From a virus, in IMG/VR virus record IMGVR_UViG_3300032245_000936, positions 1 to 64,000 of that record: 64,000 bases of DNA; one strand, 5' to 3'. Within the stretch, counting starts at the first letter, position 1. Every line of letters starts with the position of its first letter. Below are positions 1 through 8,626 of the stretch, one piece after another. Below the pieces are notes generated by a model. It ran no database searches. It saw only the letters and a program-made list of their open reading frames with translations, and was not told where the DNA came from. The position numbers and the translations under genes are program-made.

Positions 1-1
1 C

Positions 2-574
2 ACAACAGGCATGGTAACCAAACAATGTGTAGCTAAACACCGCAAACATCACAGATACAGAGACTAGCCAGGCGATCCGCACAGTCCTCATGTGTATTGG
101 ATTAAAAGAGTTTTTTTTAAGGGAGCAGTATTATATCATGAAGCATCAAAAGATAAAGCTATGGTTGATTCATATGGTGTTGGTACTCCTGATGATTGGA
201 TGGAGCTTCACGTATACACTCCTCACTCCCGACTTGGCATTGGCATTCTCCTTTTGCTCAACCTCGCTATCTTTGGGTGGATTGGCGCCATAGTATGGGG
301 CATACAAATGATATGGATTCCGTTCTGGGCCGCAGGAGTTATCAACGGTGTTGCACACTGGTGGGGGTATCGCAATGGAGAGACTAGAGACCAAAGTAGA
401 AATTTGGTTCCTTTTGGCATTATCATTGGCGGTGAAGAGCTTCACAATAATCATCATCTTGCGCCTGCTGATCCAAGGCTAAGTCGACGCTGGTTTGAAT
501 TTGATATTGGCTGGCTTTATATCAAAACACTCGAGCACATAGGTTTGGCAAAACTGCGTGTTGCTAATTCCTAA
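2..574 (+). pseudogene. Fatty-acid desaturase, left-truncated, interrupted by an in-frame TAG
   Basis: Membrane fatty-acid desaturase of the acyl-CoA/lipid delta-9 family, entering from outside the window. One frame carries GMVTKQCVAKHRKHH (second His box, 11-52), then TAG at 65-67, then DPHSP and a transmembrane region, and ends with the third His box HNNHH near 450. The family normally reads straight through between HRKHH and DPHSP, so TAG most likely replaces a sense codon (CAG to TAG would be one change). The Cys in KQCVA, where Trp is usual, may be a second lesion. A GTG at 92 could restart translation, but the product would lack the first two His boxes. TAG ends other genes here, so recoding is unlikely. 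A sequencing or assembly error is possible. Confidence 0.75.
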
Positions 575-611
575 AACAAACTGTATAATCAATCAACTGG
601 AGGAAATTCAA

Positions 612-872
612 ATGACAGCACGTATGTTTAGCGGCGATCAAAAGCTGAAACTAACACAACTTATCAATGAAGGCATGCAGGTCATGCGTGAAGTTGAAGA
701 TCTCAGCGAAGGACTCAATGACACAGTCAAGGCCATCGCAGAAGAACTAGAAATCAAACCCGCTGTGCTTAAAAAAGCAATTCGCATTGCACACAAAGCA
801 GAGTTGGGCAAACACAACCAAGACCACGAGGAATTGAATACCATCCTCGAAACAGTGGGTAAAACTCTTTGA
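612..872 (+). CDS. dsbA: DsbA-like double-stranded DNA-binding protein
   Basis: 86-residue, highly charged, all-helical-looking protein resembling the small DsbA-type dsDNA-binding proteins of T4-like phages, which bind near late promoters. The central stretch NDTVKAIAEELEIKPAVLKK looks like a helix-turn-helix DNA-binding segment. The ATG at 612 follows GGAGG with normal spacing; an in-frame upstream codon at 558 lies inside the preceding desaturase and is not preferred. Its stop overlaps the TTG start of the next gene. The neighbouring polymerase and clamp genes fit a replication/late-transcription module. The assignment rests on size, composition and context, without a decisive motif. Confidence 0.6.
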   Translation: MTARMFSGDQKLKLTQLINEGMQVMREVEDLSEGLNDTVKAIAEELEIKPAVLKKAIRIAHKAELGKHNQDHEELNTILETVGKTL

Positions 873-1159
873 CCGAAGTACTGAGTGGAACCCTTAACTG
901 GATCAAGGAAGATTACAAAAGCGATCGAGTTCGCTTTTGTTTTGAGGTCCTTGCTTGGGCTATATCTATTGGCTGCTCTCTCACTATGGCCCTCACCGTG
1001 CCTAATCCACCCCTTCTTTACATGTACCCTGTTTGGATTGCAGGCTGTGCTATATACGCTGGGTGTGCTTATAGTCGGGGTTCCTTTGGTATGCTGGCTA
1101 ATTACATTCTTCTTACCACAATCGACACAGTAGGTTTGGTAAGAATGTTAATGCAATAA
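869..1159 (+). CDS. Small conserved phage membrane protein upstream of DNA polymerase
   Basis: 96 residues with an amphipathic N-terminus (TLNWIKEDYKSDRVRF) and about three hydrophobic segments (roughly 27-45, 50-66 and 72-92), so probably an inner-membrane protein. The start is TTG at 869, overlapping the previous TGA, which indicates translational coupling. A protein of this type sits beside gene 43 in several T4-like marine phages; that link is from memory of the family and its function is not known to me. A late-promoter-like TAAATA lies over its stop codon. Confidence 0.65.
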   Translation: MTEVLSGTLNWIKEDYKSDRVRFCFEVLAWAISIGCSLTMALTVPNPPLLYMYPVWIAGCAIYAGCAYSRGSFGMLANYILLTTIDTVGLVRMLMQ

Positions 1160-1162
1160 ATA
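1155..1162 (+). promoter_or_regulatory. T4-late-type promoter box upstream of DNA polymerase
   Basis: AATAAATA matches the T4 late consensus TATAAATA at seven of eight bases. It overlaps the end of the preceding gene and lies 70 bases before the polymerase ATG, in the only untranslated gap nearby (1160-1232). The rest of that gap shows only the AGGAG ribosome-binding site at its end. Confidence 0.45.
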
Positions 1163-1232
1163 TTTTTGTCACGCCAGACAATAAATGGCATGTAGAGTGT
1201 GTGTGAGCTAGAAGTCGCACAAAAGGAGAAAA

Positions 1233-3893
1233 ATGAGTTACGTCGACGCATTGTTTGACCGTGATAAAGATCGTATTCACGTTGTAGAGCGTGTTAATGG
1301 TCAAAGAGAATATCGTGAATATCCGGCAGACTATATTTTTTACTATGATGATCCACGCGGCAAGTTCCGCACCATATACGGCACACCCGTAAGCCGTTTC
1401 AATACTCGCAACAGCAAAGAATATCACAAGGAACTGCGTGTGAACTCAGGCAAGCGTGTCTGGGAGAGTGATATCAATCCTGTGTTTCGTTGTCTAGAGG
1501 CCAACTACCTAGGTGCTCAGTCCCCTAAACTACAAACAGCATTCTTTGACATTGAGGTAGACTTTGATCCACTGCGTGGATTCAGCAAGCCAGATGATCC
1601 ATTCAATGCTGTTACAGCTATCACTTGCTACATGGACTGGCTGGATAAAACCATTACTCTAGTCACGCCGCCCAAGAGCATGAGTTGGGAAACTGCTGAA
1701 GAGATTGCGGCTAAATTTGACAACTGTTTTTTGTTTGATCGGGAAGCAGATTTAATCAGCACATTCTTAGACCTTATACAAGATGCAGACATTGTGAGTG
1801 GTTGGAACTCAGAAGGTTTTGATATTCCCTACATGGTCATGCGTACCAATCGTGTGCTGAGCAAAGATGATACAAGACGTTTCTGTTTGTGGGGACAACT
1901 GCCCAAGCAACGTACCTTTGAACGTTTTGGTGCAGAGAATCTAACGTTTGACTTGATTGGTCGTGTGCATCTTGACTACATGCAACTGTATCGCAAGTAC
2001 ACATACGAAGAACGTCACAGCTACAGTCTAGATGCTATTGCTGAATATGAACTAGACGAACGCAAGACACAGTATGAAGGCACACTAGATCAACTGTACA
2101 ACAAAGACTTTGAAACCTTTATTGAATACAACAGGCAAGATACCATGCTGTTGGCACGGTTGGATAAGAAACTCAAGTTCCTGGATCTAGCCAACGAACT
2201 AGCACATGAAAACACAGTTTTGCTACAGACCACAATGGGTGCTGTGGCAGTTACAGAACAGGCTATTATCAACGAAGCACACCAGCTGGGCTTGATTGTG
2301 CCTAATCGTACCAATAGAGACAGTCAAGGAGATACTCAGGCAGCAGGTGCTTACGTGGCATTTCCCAAACGAGGTATGCACGACTGGGTAGGTGCAATTG
2401 ACATCAACTCACTGTATCCATCTGCAATTCGAGCCTGTAACATGGGACCAGAAACCATTGTAGGACAACTGCGTCCTATCATGACTGATCGGTACATCAA
2501 GGACAAAATGGACTCTGGTAGTAGTTTTGCTGATGCGTGGGAAAATATGTTTGGCACTCTTGAGTATACTGCTGTAATGGAATGCCAGCCTGGCACAGAA
2601 CTTACCATTGACTGGGAAGGTGGTGATTCAACCATACACTCAGCGGCCGACGTTTGGAAGCTGATATTTGATAGTCGTCAGCCCTGGATCCTCACTGCCA
2701 ATGGCACCATAATGACCTATGAAAAGAAAGGCGTTATTCCGGGCCTGTTGGAACGATGGTATGCTGAACGTAAAGAACTGCAAGCCAAGAAGAAGGAGGC
2801 AGTAACTGATGAAGACAAAGCATTCTGGGACAAGCGACAGCTGGTCAAGAAAATTAACCTTAACAGTCTCTACGGAGCAATTCTCAACCCTGGCTGTCGT
2901 TTCTTCGATAAAAGAATTGGTCAATCAACTACTCTTACTGGACGAATCATTGCCCGGCACATGGATGCTTATGTTAACGAGTGCATCACAGGAGTTTACG
3001 ATCATGTCGGCGAAGCAATTATCTATGGAGACACTGATAGCTGTTATTTTACAGCGTGGCCTGCCATTAAAGATGAAGTGGCCGCAGGACGTATGGAATG
3101 GAACAAGGACACCTGTGTTCAGCTTTATGACTCCATCGCCGAGCAAGTTAACGCCAGCTTCCCTGCGTTTATGGAACGAGCATGTCACTGTCCACGCAAC
3201 ATGGGCGAGCTAATCAAAGGCGGTCGAGAACTCGTAGCAGAAAAAGGTCTATACATTAAGAAGAAGCGTTATGCTGTGTTAATCTATGATCTTGAAGGCA
3301 AACGACTGGACACACATGGCAAGCCAGGCAAGGTAAAAGCCATGGGCTTGGACCTCAAGCGTTCGGACACGCCTAAGGTTGTGCAAGACTTCTTGAGCTC
3401 GTTACTAACAGATGTACTAACCGGCTGTGCCAAAGAGCATGTGTACGATAAAGTTCGTGAATTTAAACTACTGTTCCAAGATCGTCCTGCGTGGGAAAAA
3501 GGCACACCCAAGCGTGTGAACAATTTGACCAAGTTCACCAAGGAAGAAGAACGGCTAGGTCGTGCCAACATGCCAGGACATGTACGTGCAGCCATGAACT
3601 GGAACAATCTCAAGCGTATGTACGGCGACAACTACAGCCAAAGCATTGTGGATGGTATGAAAACCATTGTGTGCAAACTCAAAGACAATCCACTGGGCTA
3701 TACGTCTGTGGGTTACCCAACTGATGAAACACACATTCCCGCTTGGTTTAAAGACTTGCCGTTTGACGATGCACTAATGGAAACAACCATTGTGGATCAA
3801 AAGGTAGAAAACCTGTTGGGTGTGCTGGATTGGAAGATTCCAGAAAACACTGACATCGCAACCACTTTTAGTAACCTGTTTACCTTTGAATAA
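1233..3893 (+). CDS. 43: Family-B DNA polymerase, T4 gp43 type
   Basis: Replicative DNA polymerase of 886 residues, full length for T4-like gp43 (about 900). The 3'-5' exonuclease motifs are complete: Exo I FFDIEVDFD (D106, E108), Exo II WNSEGFDIPY (about 191-200, D197) and Exo III YNRQDTMLL (D303). The polymerase motifs follow in order: A with DINSLYPS (D390), B with KINLNSLYGA (about 540), and C with YGDTDS (D600, D602). The C-terminus ends in LFTFE, a short hydrophobic tail of the kind that binds the clamp in gp43 proteins. The ATG at 1233 follows AGGAG. The clamp gene comes directly after, without the loader genes 44/62 between them. Confidence 0.98.
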   Translation: MSYVDALFDRDKDRIHVVERVNGQREYREYPADYIFYYDDPRGKFRTIYGTPVSRFNTRNSKEYHKELRVNSGKRVWESDINPVFRCLEANYLGAQSPKLQTAFFDIEVDFDPLRGFSKPDDPFNAVTAITCYMDWLDKTITLVTPPKSMSWETAEEIAAKFDNCFLFDREADLISTFLDLIQDADIVSGWNSEGFDIPYMVMRTNRVLSKDDTRRFCLWGQLPKQRTFERFGAENLTFDLIGRVHLDYMQLYRKYTYEERHSYSLDAIAEYELDERKTQYEGTLDQLYNKDFETFIEYNRQDTMLLARLDKKLKFLDLANELAHENTVLLQTTMGAVAVTEQAIINEAHQLGLIVPNRTNRDSQGDTQAAGAYVAFPKRGMHDWVGAIDINSLYPSAIRACNMGPETIVGQLRPIMTDRYIKDKMDSGSSFADAWENMFGTLEYTAVMECQPGTELTIDWEGGDSTIHSAADVWKLIFDSRQPWILTANGTIMTYEKKGVIPGLLERWYAERKELQAKKKEAVTDEDKAFWDKRQLVKKINLNSLYGAILNPGCRFFDKRIGQSTTLTGRIIARHMDAYVNECITGVYDHVGEAIIYGDTDSCYFTAWPAIKDEVAAGRMEWNKDTCVQLYDSIAEQVNASFPAFMERACHCPRNMGELIKGGRELVAEKGLYIKKKRYAVLIYDLEGKRLDTHGKPGKVKAMGLDLKRSDTPKVVQDFLSSLLTDVLTGCAKEHVYDKVREFKLLFQDRPAWEKGTPKRVNNLTKFTKEEERLGRANMPGHVRAAMNWNNLKRMYGDNYSQSIVDGMKTIVCKLKDNPLGYTSVGYPTDETHIPAWFKDLPFDDALMETTIVDQKVENLLGVLDWKIPENTDIATTFSNLFTFE

Positions 3894-3907
3894 TTTTTTC
3901 AATACCG

Positions 3908-3937
3908 TTGACAGGTCTAAATAAAATCATCTACAAT
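3908..3937 (+). promoter_or_regulatory. Sigma70-type promoter with embedded late box before the clamp gene
   Basis: TTGACA (3908-3913) and TACAAT (3932-3937) are separated by 18 bases, a good host sigma70 promoter. Inside the spacer lies TCTAAATA (3916-3923), a T4-late-type box. The same composite occurs before folE and the RNase H gene. Confidence 0.65.
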
Positions 3938-3958
3938 CAACACTATAGGAGAATTTCA

Positions 3959-4693
3959 ATGAAAGATTACTTACAAGACATCGTACAACACACACATAGC
4001 CTGGGAATTATTGACACTATCAAAATCACTGGCACAGATCAAGAAACCACAATTGACACTATTGCAGAAGACCGTAGTGTTATTGTAGAGGCAAAATTCA
4101 AAAGCCCCATGCCAGACTTTGTTGGCGTATTTGGTATGCCTAATCTGGGCAAGCTGAACACCATTATTAACATTCCTGAATACAAAGAAGATGCTAAACT
4201 CAGCATCAACACACAGGATCGCAATGGCACCAAAGTACCAGTGGGCTTGCACTTTGAAAACAAAGCAGGTGACTTCAAGAATGACTATCGCTTTATGACC
4301 AGCGAAGTTATCAACGAAAAAATCAAAAAAGCAGTAATGGTTCGCCAGCTCAAGTATCATGTGGAATTCAACCCAAGCGTTAGTTCTATTCAAAAGATGA
4401 AGTTTATGGCCAGTGCCAATAGCGAAGAAACTACATTTGTTGCCAAGACTGAAAACAATCAACTGAAGTTTTTCTTTGGTGATCACTCCAGCCATGCAGG
4501 TAACTTTGTGTTCCAAGATGGTGTTACTGGTACATTGAGCAAAGGCTGGAACTGGCCAGTGGGTGCTGTGATTGGTATCCTAGGCCTCAGTGGCGACAAG
4601 AGCATGAAGATTAGCGATGACGGCTTGATGCAGATCACTGTGGACAGCGGGCTAATTGAATACACTTACAAATTGCCAGCACAAAGCAAATGA
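3959..4693 (+). CDS. 45: DNA polymerase sliding clamp, T4 gp45 type
   Basis: 244-residue processivity clamp (T4 gp45 is 228) that encircles DNA, tethers the polymerase and, in T4, activates late transcription. The sequence has the alternating beta-strand and amphipathic-helix pattern of gp45 clamps, including the segment MPNLGKLNTIINIPEY and a C-terminal strand ending IEYTYKLPAQ. The ATG at 3959 is chosen because TAGGAG precedes it; an upstream in-frame TTG at 3908 is part of the promoter -35 box. A host-type promoter and an embedded late box lie upstream. The stop overlaps the next start (ATGA). Confidence 0.9.
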   Translation: MKDYLQDIVQHTHSLGIIDTIKITGTDQETTIDTIAEDRSVIVEAKFKSPMPDFVGVFGMPNLGKLNTIINIPEYKEDAKLSINTQDRNGTKVPVGLHFENKAGDFKNDYRFMTSEVINEKIKKAVMVRQLKYHVEFNPSVSSIQKMKFMASANSEETTFVAKTENNQLKFFFGDHSSHAGNFVFQDGVTGTLSKGWNWPVGAVIGILGLSGDKSMKISDDGLMQITVDSGLIEYTYKLPAQSK

Positions 4694-5046
4694 TCAAAGG
4701 CCTAACTCAGTCTGGCAAATACACAGTGGTAACTGGTGGCAACACCAGTATGCCCTATGTTAATCAAAATGCCAATAATCCCATACAAGGCATGATACGT
4801 ATCTGGGGCAATGACATGCAGGTGTTTGATGGCTCGAGCTGGCTCAACATGAGTACCAGTTATGCCAGTGTGGGACTAACACAGGAAGCAGATGAGTTAC
4901 TTGACTGGGCTAGAAAAAAGCGCCAAGAAGAAGTTAATCTCAAGATGCGAATGGCGGAGCACCCTGGCCTAAAAGATGCCTATGAAAAGTTCAAGATAAT
5001 GGACGCACTTACATTAGAAGAAGAGAAGCATGGACAAGAAGCCTGA
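4690..5046 (+). CDS. Conserved phage protein of unknown function
   Basis: 118 residues. The N-terminal half is Gly/Asn-rich and beta-like, with phrases (GMIRIWGNDMQVFDGSSW) resembling the short repeats that present labels on virion proteins. The C-terminal half (about 65-118) is a charged helix, possibly a coiled coil. Similar proteins follow the clamp in other T4-like phages. It overlaps the clamp stop by ATGA and the next gene by 17 bases, so it is translated with the replication block. No function assigned. Confidence 0.6.
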   Translation: MIKGLTQSGKYTVVTGGNTSMPYVNQNANNPIQGMIRIWGNDMQVFDGSSWLNMSTSYASVGLTQEADELLDWARKKRQEEVNLKMRMAEHPGLKDAYEKFKIMDALTLEEEKHGQEA

Positions 5047-6595
5047 ACAAGATGATTTAACCAGCAAGCAGAATGACTATGCTGTGTTCTTGCCAGCTAT
5101 CAGTGGCTTCTATGCTACGTTCATAGGCAAACAACAGGCAACAGGCAACTATGTTGATCCTGCTCGTATGCCAGCAGGTATCCAAGACATGGACATGATG
5201 AACTGGTTGGATAGTCAAAAAGGTCTGTTCCCATACAAGTGGAGCCTTTACTCAGGTGGTCATGCTAACCTGGATCTAAACAAAGTTGACCCAAGCGAAG
5301 ACATGGTACGTAAGCGTGAGCCAGGTACATTCATGCTAGGCGACTCTGGTGGATTCCAGATTGCCAAGGGCCTGTGGGAAGGTGACTGGAAGGCTAACTC
5401 TGGTTGTGCCAAAGCTGAAAAGAAACGCAGTTCTATCTTAAAATGGTTAGACGGTATTGCTGACTATGGTATGATTCTTGATATACCAACTTGGGTTATA
5501 CATGATAAAAATGCCAGCGACAAATGCGGAATCAAAACACTAGAAGAAGCAGTGGCCGCTACCAAGTACAACAACGAGTACTTCATGAAGAACCGCAAGG
5601 GCAAGAATAACGGCGGTGCTAAATTCTTGAACGTGCTACAAGGTGACAATCATCCATCAGCTGATGCTTGGTACCAGGAAATGAAAGTTTTCTGCGACCC
5701 TGCTGTGTACCCAGATACACATTTTGATGGTTGGGCCATGGGTGGTCAGAACATGTGTGATGTACACTTGGTGCTTCGACGATTGGTAGAATTACGCTAT
5801 GATAATCTGTTGCAGGAAGGTGTTCATGATTGGATGCACTTTTTAGGCACAAGCAAACTAGAATGGGCAGTATTGCTCACTGACATCCAACGAGCTGTGA
5901 GAAAATATGTTAACCCTGCTTTTACTATTTCTTTTGACTGTGCTAGTCCTTTCTTAGCCACTGCTAACGGACAGGTATATCACCATATTGATTTGCCACA
6001 CAATGACAAGTGGTGTTATCGTATGAGTCCAATTGTAGATGACAAGAAGTATTCTGCAGATACTCGTGCGTTTGGACCTGCTGTGGTAGCAGATGGCTTG
6101 ATCAATCACTTTGATGAAAGTCCAATCAGCTCTCGCATAACCATGAAAGATGTTTGCGTGTACAAGCCAGGCGATCTTAACAAGATTGGCAAGGAAGGCA
6201 AGACTTCATGGGATAGTTTTAGTTACGCATTACTAATGGGTCATAATGTTTGGACGCACATTGAATCAGTGCAACGTGCTAATCGTGAATACGATGCTGG
6301 TAATCATCCCAAGATGATGCGCTACAGTGGCCCAGGACATGAACGTTTCAAAGACATTGTGGATAGTATTTTTGCCGCACCAGACAAGCAAACAGCATTA
6401 GACATAATCGAACACTACAACAAGTATTGGATGGAAATCATTGGTACTCGTGGGTTCAAAGGAAAGAAAACAGTCAGCGCAAGGCCTGTTTTCAATACAT
6501 TATTCACTTTTGAAGAGGAGCCTCAAGATGAGGAAGTGGAAGAAACTTTGGATGAAAGTGCATTGGAGCAACTTCTCGAAAGAACAGCTAACTGA
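5030..6595 (+). CDS. dpdA: DpdA-like DNA transglycosylase (TGT superfamily)
   Basis: 521-residue homologue of tRNA-guanine transglycosylase. In phages, DpdA-type members exchange guanine in DNA for a 7-deazaguanine base. The conserved MLGDSGGFQIAKG carries the first catalytic Asp (D105), and SFDCASPF carries the likely nucleophile Asp (D303). Between them are a WLDGIADYGMILDIP barrel segment and FLNVLQG, as in TGT barrels. The Cys cluster that binds zinc in bacterial TGT is not evident, which fits DpdA rather than tRNA TGT. folE, queD and queE in the same window supply the base pathway. The C-terminus ends in an acidic tail. A tRNA substrate cannot be excluded from sequence. Confidence 0.85.
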   Translation: MDKKPEQDDLTSKQNDYAVFLPAISGFYATFIGKQQATGNYVDPARMPAGIQDMDMMNWLDSQKGLFPYKWSLYSGGHANLDLNKVDPSEDMVRKREPGTFMLGDSGGFQIAKGLWEGDWKANSGCAKAEKKRSSILKWLDGIADYGMILDIPTWVIHDKNASDKCGIKTLEEAVAATKYNNEYFMKNRKGKNNGGAKFLNVLQGDNHPSADAWYQEMKVFCDPAVYPDTHFDGWAMGGQNMCDVHLVLRRLVELRYDNLLQEGVHDWMHFLGTSKLEWAVLLTDIQRAVRKYVNPAFTISFDCASPFLATANGQVYHHIDLPHNDKWCYRMSPIVDDKKYSADTRAFGPAVVADGLINHFDESPISSRITMKDVCVYKPGDLNKIGKEGKTSWDSFSYALLMGHNVWTHIESVQRANREYDAGNHPKMMRYSGPGHERFKDIVDSIFAAPDKQTALDIIEHYNKYWMEIIGTRGFKGKKTVSARPVFNTLFTFEEEPQDEEVEETLDESALEQLLERTAN

Positions 6596-6614
6596 AGCCG
6601 AAAAGGAGATTGAA

Positions 6615-6800
6615 ATGGGAGATTGGCATAATCGAATCAAACATCTAGAAGAAGCACATCGAGCATGTGAACTTCAACTGACCCAAATGGAAAAACATCC
6701 TCATGTGGAAGAATTAAAGGTTGCGGAACTCAAGAAGAAGAAGTTACAATTGAAGGACGATATACAACGTCTACAACAGCAACACAAAGGTGAAGCATGA
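6615..6800 (+). CDS. Small coiled-coil protein, DUF465/YdcH-like
   Basis: 61 residues, charged and helical throughout; the pattern HNRIKHLEEAHRACELQL followed by LKKKKLQLKDDIQRL matches the DUF465 (YdcH) hairpin of two helices. The ATG at 6615 follows AGGAG (6604-6608). A longer in-frame reading would start inside dpdA and is not supported. It overlaps the next ATG by four bases. Confidence 0.6.
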   Translation: MGDWHNRIKHLEEAHRACELQLTQMEKHPHVEELKVAELKKKKLQLKDDIQRLQQQHKGEA

Positions 6801-7129
6801 ATTGGTTTGATAAATGGATAGCCAAAAAAGTCCTCAAGGCCTGGGACGATGCAAGGAATCCCAGCTTTGCTATCAGCAAAGGAGAAGCTTTGCATCTTAA
6901 TAGTATAGTAGGTGCCAAGACAGCCAGTTTGGTTAGCCAAGACCGAATGGAGTCTAGCCCAGACTTGAACTTTCGAATGTTCCGTGCAGAAAATGGTTAC
7001 ATCATGGAAGTACGCCAATATGACAAACGCACAGATCGTCATACTCACAATCTACATCTCATCCCCGACAGTGCCGATCTAGGCCAAAGCATCGGGCACA
7101 TTATCACAGTTGAATCACTAAAGGTATAG
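6797..7129 (+). CDS. Conserved phage protein of unknown function
   Basis: 110-residue soluble protein. The N-terminus WFDKWIAKKVLKAWDDARN is an amphipathic helix; the centre (about 58-90) is beta-rich with FRMFRAENGYIMEVRQYDKR. Proteins of this layout are common in large T4-like phages, but I know of no function. It is coupled to the gene before by ATGA overlap and ends with TAG two bases before the next start. Confidence 0.55.
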   Translation: MNWFDKWIAKKVLKAWDDARNPSFAISKGEALHLNSIVGAKTASLVSQDRMESSPDLNFRMFRAENGYIMEVRQYDKRTDRHTHNLHLIPDSADLGQSIGHIITVESLKV

Positions 7130-7131
7130 TA

Positions 7132-7647
7132 ATGGATCGTCCGGAGCACGAAGGCGCTGACTTTTTTATCGGCACTGAAGTAGAACACTCTCCTGCGTAC
7201 GGTATGCGTACACTGTTTGTAATTGGATTGCAAGATCCAGCAAAAATTGTGGGCATGGCACAGAAGAACAACTGCGAGCACATTTATTTTGGTGCAAACA
7301 TGAGTTTTCCTAACCCTGCAACCAACGATGCTGACATGTGGCGTGCCTGGGAAACCATGATTGGTAATTGTCTAATGCACGGAGCATGGTGTACTTTGGA
7401 TGTTGATTCAACTGCGGCCGAAGGTCTTTTGGAAGGATCACTTGTGGATCATGCTAGATTTATTCCAATGATTAGTGTAAAATTACCTTACATTAGACTA
7501 TACGGATACAATGCTACAATCAAAATTGATGACAAAGACTTCCAGGCAACCAATCCTGGTGTATGGTGTCATAGCTTACATGACCTATTAAATCGTGACA
7601 GATTTACTGACTGGTCTAAATATACTCAAGACGAGGTAATCAAATGA
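7132..7647 (+). CDS. Conserved phage protein of unknown function
   Basis: 171-residue soluble protein with an alternating strand/helix order. FVIGLQDPAKIVGMAQ, EHIYFGANMSF and WCTLDVDSTAAEGLLE resemble barrel or Rossmann-like units. No catalytic motif was recognised. It lies within the tightly overlapping run after dpdA; a TCTAAATA late-type box sits inside its 3' end at 7615-7622. Confidence 0.55.
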   Translation: MDRPEHEGADFFIGTEVEHSPAYGMRTLFVIGLQDPAKIVGMAQKNNCEHIYFGANMSFPNPATNDADMWRAWETMIGNCLMHGAWCTLDVDSTAAEGLLEGSLVDHARFIPMISVKLPYIRLYGYNATIKIDDKDFQATNPGVWCHSLHDLLNRDRFTDWSKYTQDEVIK

Positions 7648-7847
7648 AAACATTTTTAATTAGAGACGAGAATGCTTTTAAACTACGTGCTAAAGTTTAC
7701 AAGTGCGATGGAATCAAAGATCTCAACTGTATTGAATTCACAGGCGAACAGTACAACAATGATGGTGACTTAACTGACACCAGCACATATCAGTTCTTCT
7801 TAGAAGACACTCATGTCAAAGCCATGGTCGAAGGCCTAACAGCATGA
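7644..7847 (+). CDS. Small protein of unknown function
   Basis: 67 residues, beta-rich, acidic, no cysteine pattern beyond single residues. It overlaps both neighbours by ATGA, indicating coupled translation. A late-type box (7615-7622) lies 22 bases upstream inside the preceding gene. Confidence 0.5.
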   Translation: MKTFLIRDENAFKLRAKVYKCDGIKDLNCIEFTGEQYNNDGDLTDTSTYQFFLEDTHVKAMVEGLTA

Positions 7848-8308
7848 GCGGTACTTACGAAACAATGAATCAAACTCGAGTAAATATGGATGTAGCAGAT
7901 AGATACATCTGGGTTACTTTTGAGAAAGAAGGCATACATTGCTATCCAGCAGCCGCAACAGATCCACAACTGGCCACAGGGGATGAATACGATGTTTCGT
8001 TCCTTGCTAGTCCTCATCGTCACATTTTCCATTTCAGGGTGTGCATCAGTGTGTTCCACAATGATCGGGACATCGAGTTCATTCAATTCAAGCGATGGCT
8101 CTTATCGCTGTATAATGGTCAAAATTCTGTACTAGCTCTTGACTATAAGTCATGCGAAATGATCGCAGACGACTTATATGTCCAAATCAATTCCCGTTAT
8201 CCTGGCAGACATGTTATAATCAGTGTGAGCGAGGACGATGAGAATGGTTGCGAGATAATGTATCGCGATCCTGCAACCCCAACTAAAACTTTTTACCATC
8301 CCGTATAA
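7844..8308 (+). CDS. Conserved phage protein of unknown function
   Basis: 154 residues. The N-terminal half has short beta strands with an HRHIFHFRVCISVFHNDRDI segment; the C-terminal half has LDYKSCEMIADDLYVQI followed by HVIISVSEDDENG. This arrangement of strand, helix and acidic turn recurs in T4-like phages, but I cannot name a fold with confidence. It is coupled to the preceding gene by ATGA overlap. Confidence 0.5.
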   Translation: MSGTYETMNQTRVNMDVADRYIWVTFEKEGIHCYPAAATDPQLATGDEYDVSFLASPHRHIFHFRVCISVFHNDRDIEFIQFKRWLLSLYNGQNSVLALDYKSCEMIADDLYVQINSRYPGRHVIISVSEDDENGCEIMYRDPATPTKTFYHPV

Positions 8309-8320
8309 TAGGAGATAATG

Positions 8321-8626
8321 ATGGCACAACCTAAATGGCTCGAGAAATATTTGACCATGAAACCCGAAGTTGCTCAGATTTTTGAGGACTTAGAACAATT
8401 CCGTGAGTTTTGTGCAGACTACGGCCATGTGTTTAATGAAGGCAACCTCTACAATTGGAAAGCTCCGGCTTTTGTAGACTTCATGAGAAAGCGCGAAGGC
8501 AAGTTTATTCGCAATCAATGGGATCGTCGCGATGGTGACCGCGAGCGTAGAAATTTCAAACCACGTGAAGGTGGCCAGGGCGGCTATCGTGGCAACAACT
8601 ATCGGAGCAACTACCGCAATGCGTAA
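8321..8626 (+). CDS. Small basic protein with an Arg/Gly-rich tail
   Basis: 101 residues. Residues 1-65 are helical with many aromatics (FREFCADYGHVFNEGNLYNW), and residues 66-101 are Arg/Gly/Asn-rich (RRDGDRERR, then RGNNYRSNYRN), typical of RNA- or DNA-binding tails. Two ATGs at 8318 and 8321 are possible; the second has better spacing from GGAG at 8311. The stop overlaps the next gene by eight bases. Confidence 0.55.
   Translation: MAQPKWLEKYLTMKPEVAQIFEDLEQFREFCADYGHVFNEGNLYNWKAPAFVDFMRKREGKFIRNQWDRRDGDRERRNFKPREGGQGGYRGNNYRSNYRNA

Noticed and set aside
65-67. Amber codon reassignment or read-through as an explanation for the TAG in the desaturase
   Set aside because: TAG terminates other genes (7129, 25656, 26735), no suppressor tRNA was seen, and a single mutation explains it more simply.
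170-457. Long antisense frames opposite desaturase, polymerase, clamp and tail genes
   Set aside because: They lack ribosome sites and recognisable proteins and mirror the codon pattern of the real genes on the other strand.
7844-8308. A QueD- or QueF-like tunnelling-fold enzyme
   Set aside because: The strand-helix order is suggestive, but the catalytic Cys/His pattern of QueD and the Cys-Asp pair of QueF are missing.
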